Positions 10,201 to 17,216 of a DNA stretch of 64,000 bases are shown piece by piece (the first letter of the stretch is position 1; each line of letters opens with the position of its first letter). This DNA is from CAVQGF01 sp045807945 (GTDB lineage Bacteria; Acidobacteriota; Terriglobia; Terriglobales; Acidobacteriaceae). The notes below the pieces were generated by a model. It did not search any database and had not been told where the DNA came from. It worked only from the letters and a program-made list of their open reading frames with translations. Both the position numbers and the translations under genes were made by a program. The DNA lies in assembly GCA_045807945.1 (NCBI GenBank), contig JBJMGI010000092.1, positions 1 to 64,000 on the forward strand, read 5' to 3'.

Positions 10201-10477
10201 AGCCGGAGCATTTTACATTGGTTCAGCTGCCCCTCCTTAGATTTTGTAGTTTTTTTTGATATTGGAAAACCATGCGCGGATCGGCTCATTGACCCTGTTC
10301 GGCGCAACGGGCTGTGTTTCTCGGTAACGGCGAGTAACAAAGAACCCAAAAAACGCTCACCAGTGCCTTAATGTGTCCACATAACTATCGCCCCTAAGCT
10401 ACGGCAAAACAGCCAGTTAGCTGCATAGAAAGAAATCAGAATCAATCGCGCGAAATGGTGCCTTTTAACCACTTTAC
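10201..10477. promoter_or_regulatory. Upstream region of the giant protease and second diverged repeat flank
   Basis: No gene is seen. On the minus strand, reading toward the protease gene, a strong AAGGAGG (10232-10238) is followed 13 bases later by ATG-TAA (10213-10218). This minimal start-stop is in frame with the GTG start at 10200. From about 10318 the sequence is a diverged copy of 301-461, including GGTAAC at 10323-10328 and AGTAAC at 10333-10338. No convincing -35/-10 pair was found. Confidence 0.45.
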
Positions 10478-10515
10478 TGGCGATAACACGGGTTCAAATC
10501 CCGTCGGGGACGCCA
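10478..10515 (+). repeat. tRNA-Glu 3'-end direct repeat, copy 2 (att-like core)
   Basis: Identical over 38 bases to 462-499 and in the same orientation, 10,016 bases downstream. The bases just before it read CTTTACT, so the anticodon-loop region has diverged here while the T arm, acceptor strand and CCA are perfect. A 5' tRNA half is absent. Together with copy 1 it brackets the giant protease gene. Sequence similarity ends just after the CCA, as expected at an attachment-site junction. Confidence 0.85.
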
Positions 10516-10601
10516 GACTTCTGAAGCACTTACCTCAGGTGCTGTTTCCAGCAGCTTAGTTTCGGTAACGCCCTGCCAATAACAATCGGTGCCCCTAATC
10601 T
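10516..10601. other. Short spacer downstream of att-like copy 2
   Basis: No gene is seen. A further GGTAAC hexamer occurs at 10564-10569, matching the hexamers in both diverged repeat flanks. It may be part of the same family of integrase-arm-like sites. Confidence 0.25.
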
Positions 10602-11009
10602 TCAAGAAGATTGGGTGCCTTTCGCCGAGATCAGCCTGATGGTCTTGCCTGCAAGTTCCGCGAAAGAGAATGGTTTGGGCAAGAACTCTATTCTTCCAGA
10701 TAAGGAACCAAGCCCATGCTTGCCAAACCCAGACATTAAGATTAGCGGAACGTCGCTACGGCGACTAAGAAAGGATTCAGCGAATTCAAGCCCTGACATT
10801 CCCGGCATCTCTGCATCTACCAGCAAGAGGGCTATAGAACCCGAATCAGCTTCGGCGACAATGATGGCCTCTTCTCCCGAAGCAGCTTTTAAGACGATGA
10901 ATCCCAAACTACACAAATAGTTGGAAACCAGGCTAAGGACCTCGCGATCGTCATCGACCACGAGAATCGTTTTGTGGGGCAGAGAAATACGATGCTCAAT
11001 CTCAGACAT
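10602..11009 (-). CDS. Single-domain response regulator (CheY-like receiver)
   Basis: The 135-residue protein is one receiver domain. It has the acidic triad 'VVDDDRE' near residue 15, the phosphoacceptor aspartate in 'LLVDAEMPGMSG', the switch Ser in 'LMSGFG' and the conserved Lys in 'PKPF'. No output domain follows, so it probably works by protein-protein contact. The frame can be extended to 11165, but that would overlap the divergent importer gene; the Met at 11009, just before the receiver fold, is preferred. No kinase is adjacent. It is transcribed away from the peptide importer operon and ends about 90 bases from the tRNA-Glu repeat. Confidence 0.8.
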   Translation of the reverse strand: MSEIEHRISLPHKTILVVDDDREVLSLVSNYLCSLGFIVLKAASGEEAIIVAEADSGSIALLLVDAEMPGMSGLEFAESFLSRRSDVPLILMSGFGKHGLGSLSGRIEFLPKPFSFAELAGKTIRLISAKGTQSS

Positions 11010-11148
11010 TTCGCAGTTCACAGGTATTTCGGAACAAGAGCTTGGTGGGGGTGAGAAATATAGATCGGGTGCCGAACCACGATTACTTTCGTAACTAAGT
11101 AGTAATGGGAAAAGACGATAGGGAGTGGGATAAAGTGACTCCGCACCC

Positions 11149-12012
11149 ATGTCCCCCGCGCCCAACCCGGACAGTTCCTTGCTGCGCGTGCAAGACCTCG
11201 CGATCGGCTACAACAACGGCACAAACACAGAAATTCGTGCAGTAGATAAGGTCGATTTCTCCATCGCCGACGGAGAAATCGTTGGTCTTTTAGGGGAGTC
11301 TGGTTGCGGAAAGACCAGTATTGGCATGGCGCTACTTGGAATGCTGCCTCGGACGGCCTCAGTGTCGGGCACCATCTACTTTGGCGAGAGGGAACTGGCT
11401 GGCCTAAGTTCGAGGGAATTGCGAAAGGTGCGAGGTGGTGAGATCGCAATGATCTACCAAGACCCCGCCCTCGCCTTGCATCCGCTAATACGAGTTCGCG
11501 AACAGATCGGCGAAGTATTGCGCGCCCACAGCTCCTGGGGTCAAAGACAGCGTCGCGGTGCTGTCGAAAAGCTCCTCGCCGATCTTGAACTCGGTGACGT
11601 CGACAGGATAGGAAATTCCTATCCTCACCAGCTCAGTGGTGGGCAATGCCAGCGGATCTTGATCGCACAGGCCCTTATTTGTAAGCCGAAGCTCATCGTG
11701 GCTGACGAACCAACGGCTTCACTGGATGTGCAAACCGCCCTCACGACTATCGACCTCATTCGCAGGATCAACGAGCAGGAAAGGATCGCGTTCCTCTTCA
11801 TTTCCCACGATCCAGCTGTTATTAGCGCAGTGGCACATAGGTTAATCGTCATGCGGGCCGGCAAGATCGTGGAGCAAGGTGTCGCCAGCCAGATACTTAG
11901 GAATCCCTCACATCCTTATACAAGGGCGCTTTTGGCGGCGCGAAATGGAAATTCTTGCCAGTACGGGCCCTCGGTTGCCGAAAAATCCTACGCATCGAGC
12001 TCCGGAGCCTGA
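11149..12012 (+). CDS. Oligopeptide/dipeptide ABC transporter ATP-binding protein (OppD/DppD type)
   Basis: ATPase subunit of a peptide importer, acting on the cytoplasmic face of the membrane. It has Walker A 'GESGCGKTS' (about residues 49-57), signature 'LSGGQCQR' (about 162), Walker B 'IVADEPTASLD' (about 183), and an H-loop 'FISHD'. The C-terminal 'HPYTRALLAA' motif is typical of the Opp/Dpp subfamily and marks peptide or nickel uptake systems. At 287 residues it is slightly short for OppD (about 320). It is the first gene of a five-gene operon and is followed by its partner ATPase after 3 bases. Confidence 0.9.
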   Translation: MSPAPNPDSSLLRVQDLAIGYNNGTNTEIRAVDKVDFSIADGEIVGLLGESGCGKTSIGMALLGMLPRTASVSGTIYFGERELAGLSSRELRKVRGGEIAMIYQDPALALHPLIRVREQIGEVLRAHSSWGQRQRRGAVEKLLADLELGDVDRIGNSYPHQLSGGQCQRILIAQALICKPKLIVADEPTASLDVQTALTTIDLIRRINEQERIAFLFISHDPAVISAVAHRLIVMRAGKIVEQGVASQILRNPSHPYTRALLAARNGNSCQYGPSVAEKSYASSSGA

Positions 12013-12015
12013 GCA

Positions 12016-12843
12016 ATGGCGACCGCGCCACAAGCATCTCCGGAGGTCCTACTGCGCGCGGTCGAACTGCGCAAGAGCTTCGGCCCGAGGGGACTCTTCA
12101 GTAGTAGCCTCAAGGCACTCGATGGAGTGAGCTTGAGCATCCCTCGCCGCTCCTGCACCGCCTTGATCGGCGAATCGGGTTCAGGCAAGTCAACATTGGC
12201 GGCTTCCCTGGTGCGTTTGGAAGATGCTGACGAAGGTGAAGTGTGGTTTGAAGGGACAAACCTTTCACAGCTGGGCGGAGAAGCTCTAAGGTCCAGGAGG
12301 GCCGGGCTACAGCTCATATTTCAGGACGCTTCAGCGGCACTGAATCCGAGATTCACGGCTACCGAGCTGGTGGAGGAGCCGCTTGTCATCCAGAAGATTG
12401 GGACCCCGACTGAGCGGCACGACCGAGCTACCGAGATGCTTCGGACGCTTGGTATCCCCGAAGAGCGCCACAACAGTCGGCCGCCAGAATTCAGTGGCGG
12501 CCAACGAAAGCGGATCGCCTTGGCGCGTGCTCTGGTGCTGCGCCCCCGATTGCTGATTTTGGATGAAGTGTTTGCGGGCCTGGATCTATTGATCGCTAAT
12601 GAGATCTTAAGTCAGCTGATGGAATTGCGTTCGCAGCAAGATCTCACGCTTCTGTTCACTTCGCACGACCTTAGCTTTCTGGCTCGGAGAGTTGACTCGA
12701 TCGCCGTCATGCAGCACGGCAAGATCGTGGAGCAGGGAAGTGCATCTGACATCCTCTCCCGTCCCCAGCACCCCTACACGAAATCTTTGATCTCTGCTCA
12801 CGAACGTCTGCAGCGCACGACTGCCAAAGGGGCCGGCCAATGA
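12016..12843 (+). CDS. Oligopeptide/dipeptide ABC transporter ATP-binding protein (OppF/DppF type)
   Basis: Second ATPase of the peptide importer; it forms the nucleotide-binding heterodimer with the preceding subunit. Walker A 'GESGSGKST' lies near residues 52-60, the signature 'FSGGQRKR' near 158, Walker B 'LLILDEVFAGLD' near 178 and the H-loop 'FTSHD' near 215. Walker B has 'DEVFAG' where most family members have 'DEPVSA'; the catalytic Glu is kept. The C-terminal 'HPYTKSLI' motif supports the family. The stop overlaps the next start by 4 bases. Confidence 0.9.
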   Translation: MATAPQASPEVLLRAVELRKSFGPRGLFSSSLKALDGVSLSIPRRSCTALIGESGSGKSTLAASLVRLEDADEGEVWFEGTNLSQLGGEALRSRRAGLQLIFQDASAALNPRFTATELVEEPLVIQKIGTPTERHDRATEMLRTLGIPEERHNSRPPEFSGGQRKRIALARALVLRPRLLILDEVFAGLDLLIANEILSQLMELRSQQDLTLLFTSHDLSFLARRVDSIAVMQHGKIVEQGSASDILSRPQHPYTKSLISAHERLQRTTAKGAGQ

Positions 12844-13799
12844 AGTTCATCATCGGCAGGCTCGGACGCAGTATTTTCCTAGTCTTGGGCGCGGTGTTTC
12901 TCTCCTTCGTGTTCGCCTCGATGGCTCCCGGCAACTACTTTGACGAGATGAAGTTGAATCCGCAGATCTCTCCACGAACCATTGCTGCTCTTCACGAGAG
13001 ATATGGGTTGGACCGACCCGTCGCCGCGCGCTTTTCGACCTGGGTGAGTTCAGCAGCGCGCGGCGATTTCGGATATTCGTTTGCCTTTAACCGTCCTGTA
13101 GCGCCACTTCTCTTGACGCGAGCGCAAAATACGTTGCTTCTTGCAGTTACGACCACGTTGTTATCGTGGCTGCTCGCCATTCCGTTAGGAACATGGCTCG
13201 CCGTTCGGCGCGGCACTTGGGTCTCCCGGATCGGCGGCATCAGTGTCGCAGGGCTTCTTGTCACGCCGGACATCTTCCTCGCCCTCGGCGTTCTAATCGT
13301 TGCCGTACGTACAGGCTTTTTCCCCGTCGGGGGAATGTACTCGGTCGCCGGGACCGATTCGACATGGCGGCACGCGAAAGACTTGGTGACCCACATCGTC
13401 GGGCCCGCAATTGTGCTGATACTCGGATTGCTTCCCATGCTGACGGCGCACGTGAGAAGCGCAATGTCGAGCGCTTTGGACTCGCCTTCAGTACGCGCGG
13501 CTGAAGCTCACGGCATTGGGCCCTGGCGGATCGTTTACCGCTATGCGTTTCCGTTGTCGGCGAACCCGCTGATCTCACTTTTCGGTGTCTCTCTCGCCAC
13601 GCTTCTAAGCTCGACTCTGCTGGTGGAAGTGATTATGAGCTGGCCCGGTCTGGGACCCTTCTTCCTGGAGGCAATATTTGCCCGCGACATCTACTGCGTC
13701 ATCGGGACCGTGTTCCTGTCCACCCTCTTTCTTGTTGCAGGTACGCTCACGGCCGACCTGATGCTCTACGCCGCTGATCCGAGGATTCGCAAACCGTGA
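12840..13799 (+). CDS. Peptide ABC transporter permease (OppB/DppB type)
   Basis: Inner-membrane permease of the peptide importer, 319 residues, with about six membrane segments. The N-terminal hydrophobic 'IFLVLGAVFLSFVFASMAPG' segment, the 'LHERYGLDRPVAARF' motif and the later cytoplasmic loop 'RAAEAHGIGPWRIVYRYAFP' (EAA loop contacting the ATPases) are typical of DppB. Start ATG overlaps the upstream stop (ATGA). The downstream permease overlaps in the same way, so the two are probably made in equal amounts. Confidence 0.9.
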   Translation: MKFIIGRLGRSIFLVLGAVFLSFVFASMAPGNYFDEMKLNPQISPRTIAALHERYGLDRPVAARFSTWVSSAARGDFGYSFAFNRPVAPLLLTRAQNTLLLAVTTTLLSWLLAIPLGTWLAVRRGTWVSRIGGISVAGLLVTPDIFLALGVLIVAVRTGFFPVGGMYSVAGTDSTWRHAKDLVTHIVGPAIVLILGLLPMLTAHVRSAMSSALDSPSVRAAEAHGIGPWRIVYRYAFPLSANPLISLFGVSLATLLSSTLLVEVIMSWPGLGPFFLEAIFARDIYCVIGTVFLSTLFLVAGTLTADLMLYAADPRIRKP

Positions 13800-14827
13800 C
13801 CTCCTCGCTCAAATTCAAGTTGGTAGTCACGTTGCTGGTCGTGACCCACGGTGTGATCGCGTTAGGAGGATTCTTTGCTCCCTACGACGCTACGACTCAG
13901 AGCCGCGATTTTCCTTATGCAGCTCCCATGCGTCTGCATTTTTTCGCTCCGGGCAATGGATGGTCGGTGCGTCCGTTCGTATATGGAGTTAAAGAAGCAC
14001 CGGGAAACTTGGATCAATATCAAGAAGATAGGGGTCAAATCTACCCAGTGGAATTTTTCGTCCGGGGCAGCAAGTATTCGCTTGCTGGAGTGTTCTCTTC
14101 AAATCTCCACCTGTTCGGGGTGCGCGAGCCGGGTCATATCTTCTTATTAGGATCAGATGGCTTGGGACGCGACCAACTGTCGCGATTGCTCTTCGGCGGG
14201 CAGCTCTCATTGCTGGCCGGTGTTCTGGCCACGATGCTTTCCTTGGTTCTAGGAACAGCGATGGGAGCGACGGCGGGATTTTTCGGCAAGTGGGCGGATG
14301 AACCTGTTATGCGTCTCACTGATCTATTTCTTGCTCTCCCGTGGCTTTATCTTTTACTTGCGGTCCGTGCCTTTCTGCCGCTCTCGATCACGCCTACCCG
14401 CGCTTTTCTGCTGATTGTCATTGTCATAGGTATTGTTGGCTGGGCGCGCCCGGCACGACTGGTCCGTGGCGTGGTGTTGAGCGCGCGCGAGCGCCGGTTT
14501 GTCACCGCAGCTCGAGGGTTCGGGGCAACACGGTGGTACTTGCTCAGGCGCCATATTCTGCCGCAAACCACATATGTTCTGTTGATCCAAGCGGCAGTAT
14601 TGATTCCTCAATACGTGCTGGCCGAAGTCACGCTTTCTTTTGTTGGACTGGGCGTAGCTGAGCCGGTTCCGAGTTGGGGTAATATGCTGGCCAATCTGCA
14701 GCAATATCACGTTCTGGTTTCGTATTGGTGGATGTACCTGCCGGCGTTAGCGCTGGTCCCGGTTTCGTTAGGGTATTTTTTGCTCGCCAACGGATTCCAG
14801 GATCGCGCCGCAACGAATGCACTTTGA
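13796..14827 (+). CDS. Peptide ABC transporter permease (OppC/DppC type)
   Basis: Second membrane permease, 343 residues, starting at GTG overlapping the previous stop. It has one N-terminal membrane segment, then an extended non-membrane stretch of about 90 residues (roughly 30-115) before the 'GSDGLGRDQLSRLLFGG' motif typical of DppC, followed by five more membrane segments. The EAA loop reads 'TAARGFGATRWYLLRRHILP'. The long stretch between the first and second membrane segments is larger than in the standard family and may sit in the periplasm near the binding protein. Confidence 0.9.
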   Translation: MTSSLKFKLVVTLLVVTHGVIALGGFFAPYDATTQSRDFPYAAPMRLHFFAPGNGWSVRPFVYGVKEAPGNLDQYQEDRGQIYPVEFFVRGSKYSLAGVFSSNLHLFGVREPGHIFLLGSDGLGRDQLSRLLFGGQLSLLAGVLATMLSLVLGTAMGATAGFFGKWADEPVMRLTDLFLALPWLYLLLAVRAFLPLSITPTRAFLLIVIVIGIVGWARPARLVRGVVLSARERRFVTAARGFGATRWYLLRRHILPQTTYVLLIQAAVLIPQYVLAEVTLSFVGLGVAEPVPSWGNMLANLQQYHVLVSYWWMYLPALALVPVSLGYFLLANGFQDRAATNAL

Positions 14828-14852
14828 TTTCGAGTTGAAAGGACCTTACCTG

Positions 14853-16610
14853 ATGGTTGGTAGAGCGTTTCGCTGCATAGTTTGGGCCGCGATCTTCACC
14901 GCAACGTCATTCCTGCGGGCGGCTGCTCCAGCTCCGCAGCCTCTGGCTAGCGGTGAAGAACTTCTTTCGACCGGAAACATCACTGGCGAATATGGAGGCC
15001 GGCTGGTTGTAGCTTTGCGAGCGGAGCCAAAAACGTTCAATCCGTTGAACGCCATCGATCAGCCCTCGCGCGACATCATCGGGCGCATGTCTTCTGACCT
15101 GTTGCACATAAACGCGATCTCGCAGCAGACCGCTCCGGCGTTGGCGAAAAACTGGAAAGTCTCGCCTGATGGGCTCAAGTACACGCTAACCCTCCGTCGC
15201 GGATTGCGGTTTTCTGACGGACACCCCTTCAGTGCTGACGATGTGGTTTTTACCTTTAAGCTTCATCTCGACGAAAAGGTCCACTCTCCGCAACGAGATC
15301 TTTTGGTGATCGGCGGCCAACCGATATCGGTGAGGAAGGTGAATGCATCTGTAGTCGAGTTTCAGCTCGCAAAGCCTTACGCAGCAGCCGAGAGAATCTT
15401 CGATAGCATCGCCATTCTGCCGGAGCATTTGCTCGCGAAGACGTTTGAAGATGGAAGAATCACCGAGGCATGGTCGCTCAACTCAAGTCCGGCCGAGATC
15501 GCTGGGATGGGACCATTCCGGATGAAAGAGTACGTGCCAGGTCAACAGTTGGTGTTGGAGCGCAATCCATATTTCTGGAAGGTTGATCAGAAGAAGCGGC
15601 GACTCCCGTATCTCGATGAATTGGTTTTTTTGTTCGTGCCCAGCGAAGATGCGCAAGTGTTGCGCTTTCAAGGCGGCGAAACCGACTTGCTGAGCCGATT
15701 GAGCGCCGAGAACTATGCGGTGCTTGAGAAGGATCAGGACGCCAAGGCGTTCCAGTTGCAAGACCTCGGCCCTGGACTTGAATTCAACTTCCTCTTTTTC
15801 AATCAGAATTCTGTTCTGCCAAAAGATTCGCCCGCGTTGCAATCAAAGCAGGAATGGTTCCGGCAGGTGGCTTTTCGTCAGGCGATCTCTTCCGCAATCG
15901 ATCGAAACGGCATCATTCATTTGGTTTATCGCGGTCGAGCAACGCCTCTTTGGTTCCATGTAACGCCTGCAAACAAATTGTGGCTGAACCAATCCATCCA
16001 GCAACCGCAGCGTTCGATACCGCACGCCAGAGAATTGCTCAAGGCTGCGGGTTTTTCCTGGAAAGATGATGGTTCCCTCGTGGACGCAGGTGGGCACCCG
16101 GTCGAATTCTCCATCATCACCAGCGCCTCCAACGCGCAGCGCACCAAAATGGCAGCCATCATTCAAGACGACCTGAAAGAGCTTGGCATCAAGGTGAACG
16201 TAGTGCCACTCGAATTCAAAGCAGTCATCGACCGCGTCTTCCAGACTCACGATTATGAAGCCGCAATCCTTGCGCTAGGCGGCGGCGATGTCGATCCGAA
16301 CCCGCAGATGAATGTCTGGATGTCGAATGGTTCAAGTCACGTCTGGGACTTAGCAGAATCGAAGCCCGCGACTCCGTGGGAGGCAGAGATCGACCGCTTG
16401 ATGAGCCTGCAGCTTTCGACCATTCGTCCGAAAGAACGAAAGAAACTGTACGACAACGTGCAAGCCATCGTTGCAGACAAGCTCCCCATTATTTGTCTGG
16501 CGAGCCCTAACCAACTGGTCGGCGCGAAGAAGAACATCGGGAACTTCCAGCCTGCGATCCTCGATCACGCGACCTTGTGGAACGTCGAACAGCTGTACAT
16601 CAAGAAATAG
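14853..16610 (+). CDS. Extracellular solute-binding protein, family 5 (peptide-binding)
   Basis: Periplasmic binding protein that delivers peptides to the importer encoded just upstream. The frame opens at 14817 inside the previous gene, but ATG 14853 has an AAAGGA ribosome site about 10 bases upstream and is followed directly by a signal peptide (about residues 1-24, 'IVWAAIFTATSFLRAAA'), so that start is preferred. The family motif near 'LAKNWKVSPDGLKYTLTLR' and 'FSDGHPFSADDVVFTF' is clear. No lipobox cysteine is seen. Length of about 585 is usual. The ECF sigma gene begins 13 bases after its stop. Confidence 0.88.
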   Translation: MVGRAFRCIVWAAIFTATSFLRAAAPAPQPLASGEELLSTGNITGEYGGRLVVALRAEPKTFNPLNAIDQPSRDIIGRMSSDLLHINAISQQTAPALAKNWKVSPDGLKYTLTLRRGLRFSDGHPFSADDVVFTFKLHLDEKVHSPQRDLLVIGGQPISVRKVNASVVEFQLAKPYAAAERIFDSIAILPEHLLAKTFEDGRITEAWSLNSSPAEIAGMGPFRMKEYVPGQQLVLERNPYFWKVDQKKRRLPYLDELVFLFVPSEDAQVLRFQGGETDLLSRLSAENYAVLEKDQDAKAFQLQDLGPGLEFNFLFFNQNSVLPKDSPALQSKQEWFRQVAFRQAISSAIDRNGIIHLVYRGRATPLWFHVTPANKLWLNQSIQQPQRSIPHARELLKAAGFSWKDDGSLVDAGGHPVEFSIITSASNAQRTKMAAIIQDDLKELGIKVNVVPLEFKAVIDRVFQTHDYEAAILALGGGDVDPNPQMNVWMSNGSSHVWDLAESKPATPWEAEIDRLMSLQLSTIRPKERKKLYDNVQAIVADKLPIICLASPNQLVGAKKNIGNFQPAILDHATLWNVEQLYIKK

Positions 16611-16622
16611 ACGCTATCGTCC

Positions 16623-17216
16623 ATGAGCGCAGGTCCAAAAATCGCGGAGGAGAAGCAGGAGCCATGGGGTGAGGAGCGCCTCGTCCGCGAGTGCCGCAAG
16701 GGTAGCGAGGAAGCCTGGTCTGCACTGATTGACCGCTACAAGAACCTGATCTACTCCATTCCGATCAAGTATGGCTTCAACCAGGAAGACGCGAGCGAAA
16801 TTTTCCAATCGGTGTCGTTCGAAATCTTGCAGCAGCTCCCGAAGCTGCGTGAGCCGAAGGCGCTTCCGAAGTGGATCATTCAGATAACTTCACACAAATG
16901 TTTTCAGTGGCATCGGCAACAGAGTCGCTTTGTTTCCTCGGAAGGTGACTACCACGATGCCGGTACGGCCAGCCAGCAAGACACTGCCGACCAACTGCTG
17001 CTGGAAGCCGAAGAAGAACAAGCACTGCGCGACGCGATCGGTTCGTTATCGCCACGTTGCCGGGAACTGATCGGATTGCTCTTTTATGAGGCTCCAGCGC
17101 GTCCCTACAACGAAGTCGCGGCCCAATTGGGCATTGCGATGGGCTCGATCGGATTCATCCGTGGTCGTTGTCTTGAGAAACTGCGCGTCGCTCTGCAGAA
17201 AGCAGGAATCAAGTGA
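16623..17216 (+). CDS. ECF-type RNA polymerase sigma factor
   Basis: A 197-residue sigma-70 family protein. Region 2 covers about 20-90 ('ACRKGSEEAW'-like start 'RECRKGSEEAW', 'LIYSIPIKYGF', 'DASEIFQSVSFEIL'), and region 4 covers about 135-190 ('SLSPRCRELIGLLFYE', 'YNEVAAQLGIAMGSIGFIRGRCLEKLR'). The HTH in region 4 would read the -35 element. Its stop overlaps the next gene's GTG start by 4 bases, so it is co-translated with the TPR-CHAT protein. The downstream small protein could be its regulator. Target promoters are not identified. It follows the peptide importer by only 13 bases and may be co-transcribed with it. Confidence 0.85.
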   Translation: MSAGPKIAEEKQEPWGEERLVRECRKGSEEAWSALIDRYKNLIYSIPIKYGFNQEDASEIFQSVSFEILQQLPKLREPKALPKWIIQITSHKCFQWHRQQSRFVSSEGDYHDAGTASQQDTADQLLLEAEEEQALRDAIGSLSPRCRELIGLLFYEAPARPYNEVAAQLGIAMGSIGFIRGRCLEKLRVALQKAGIK

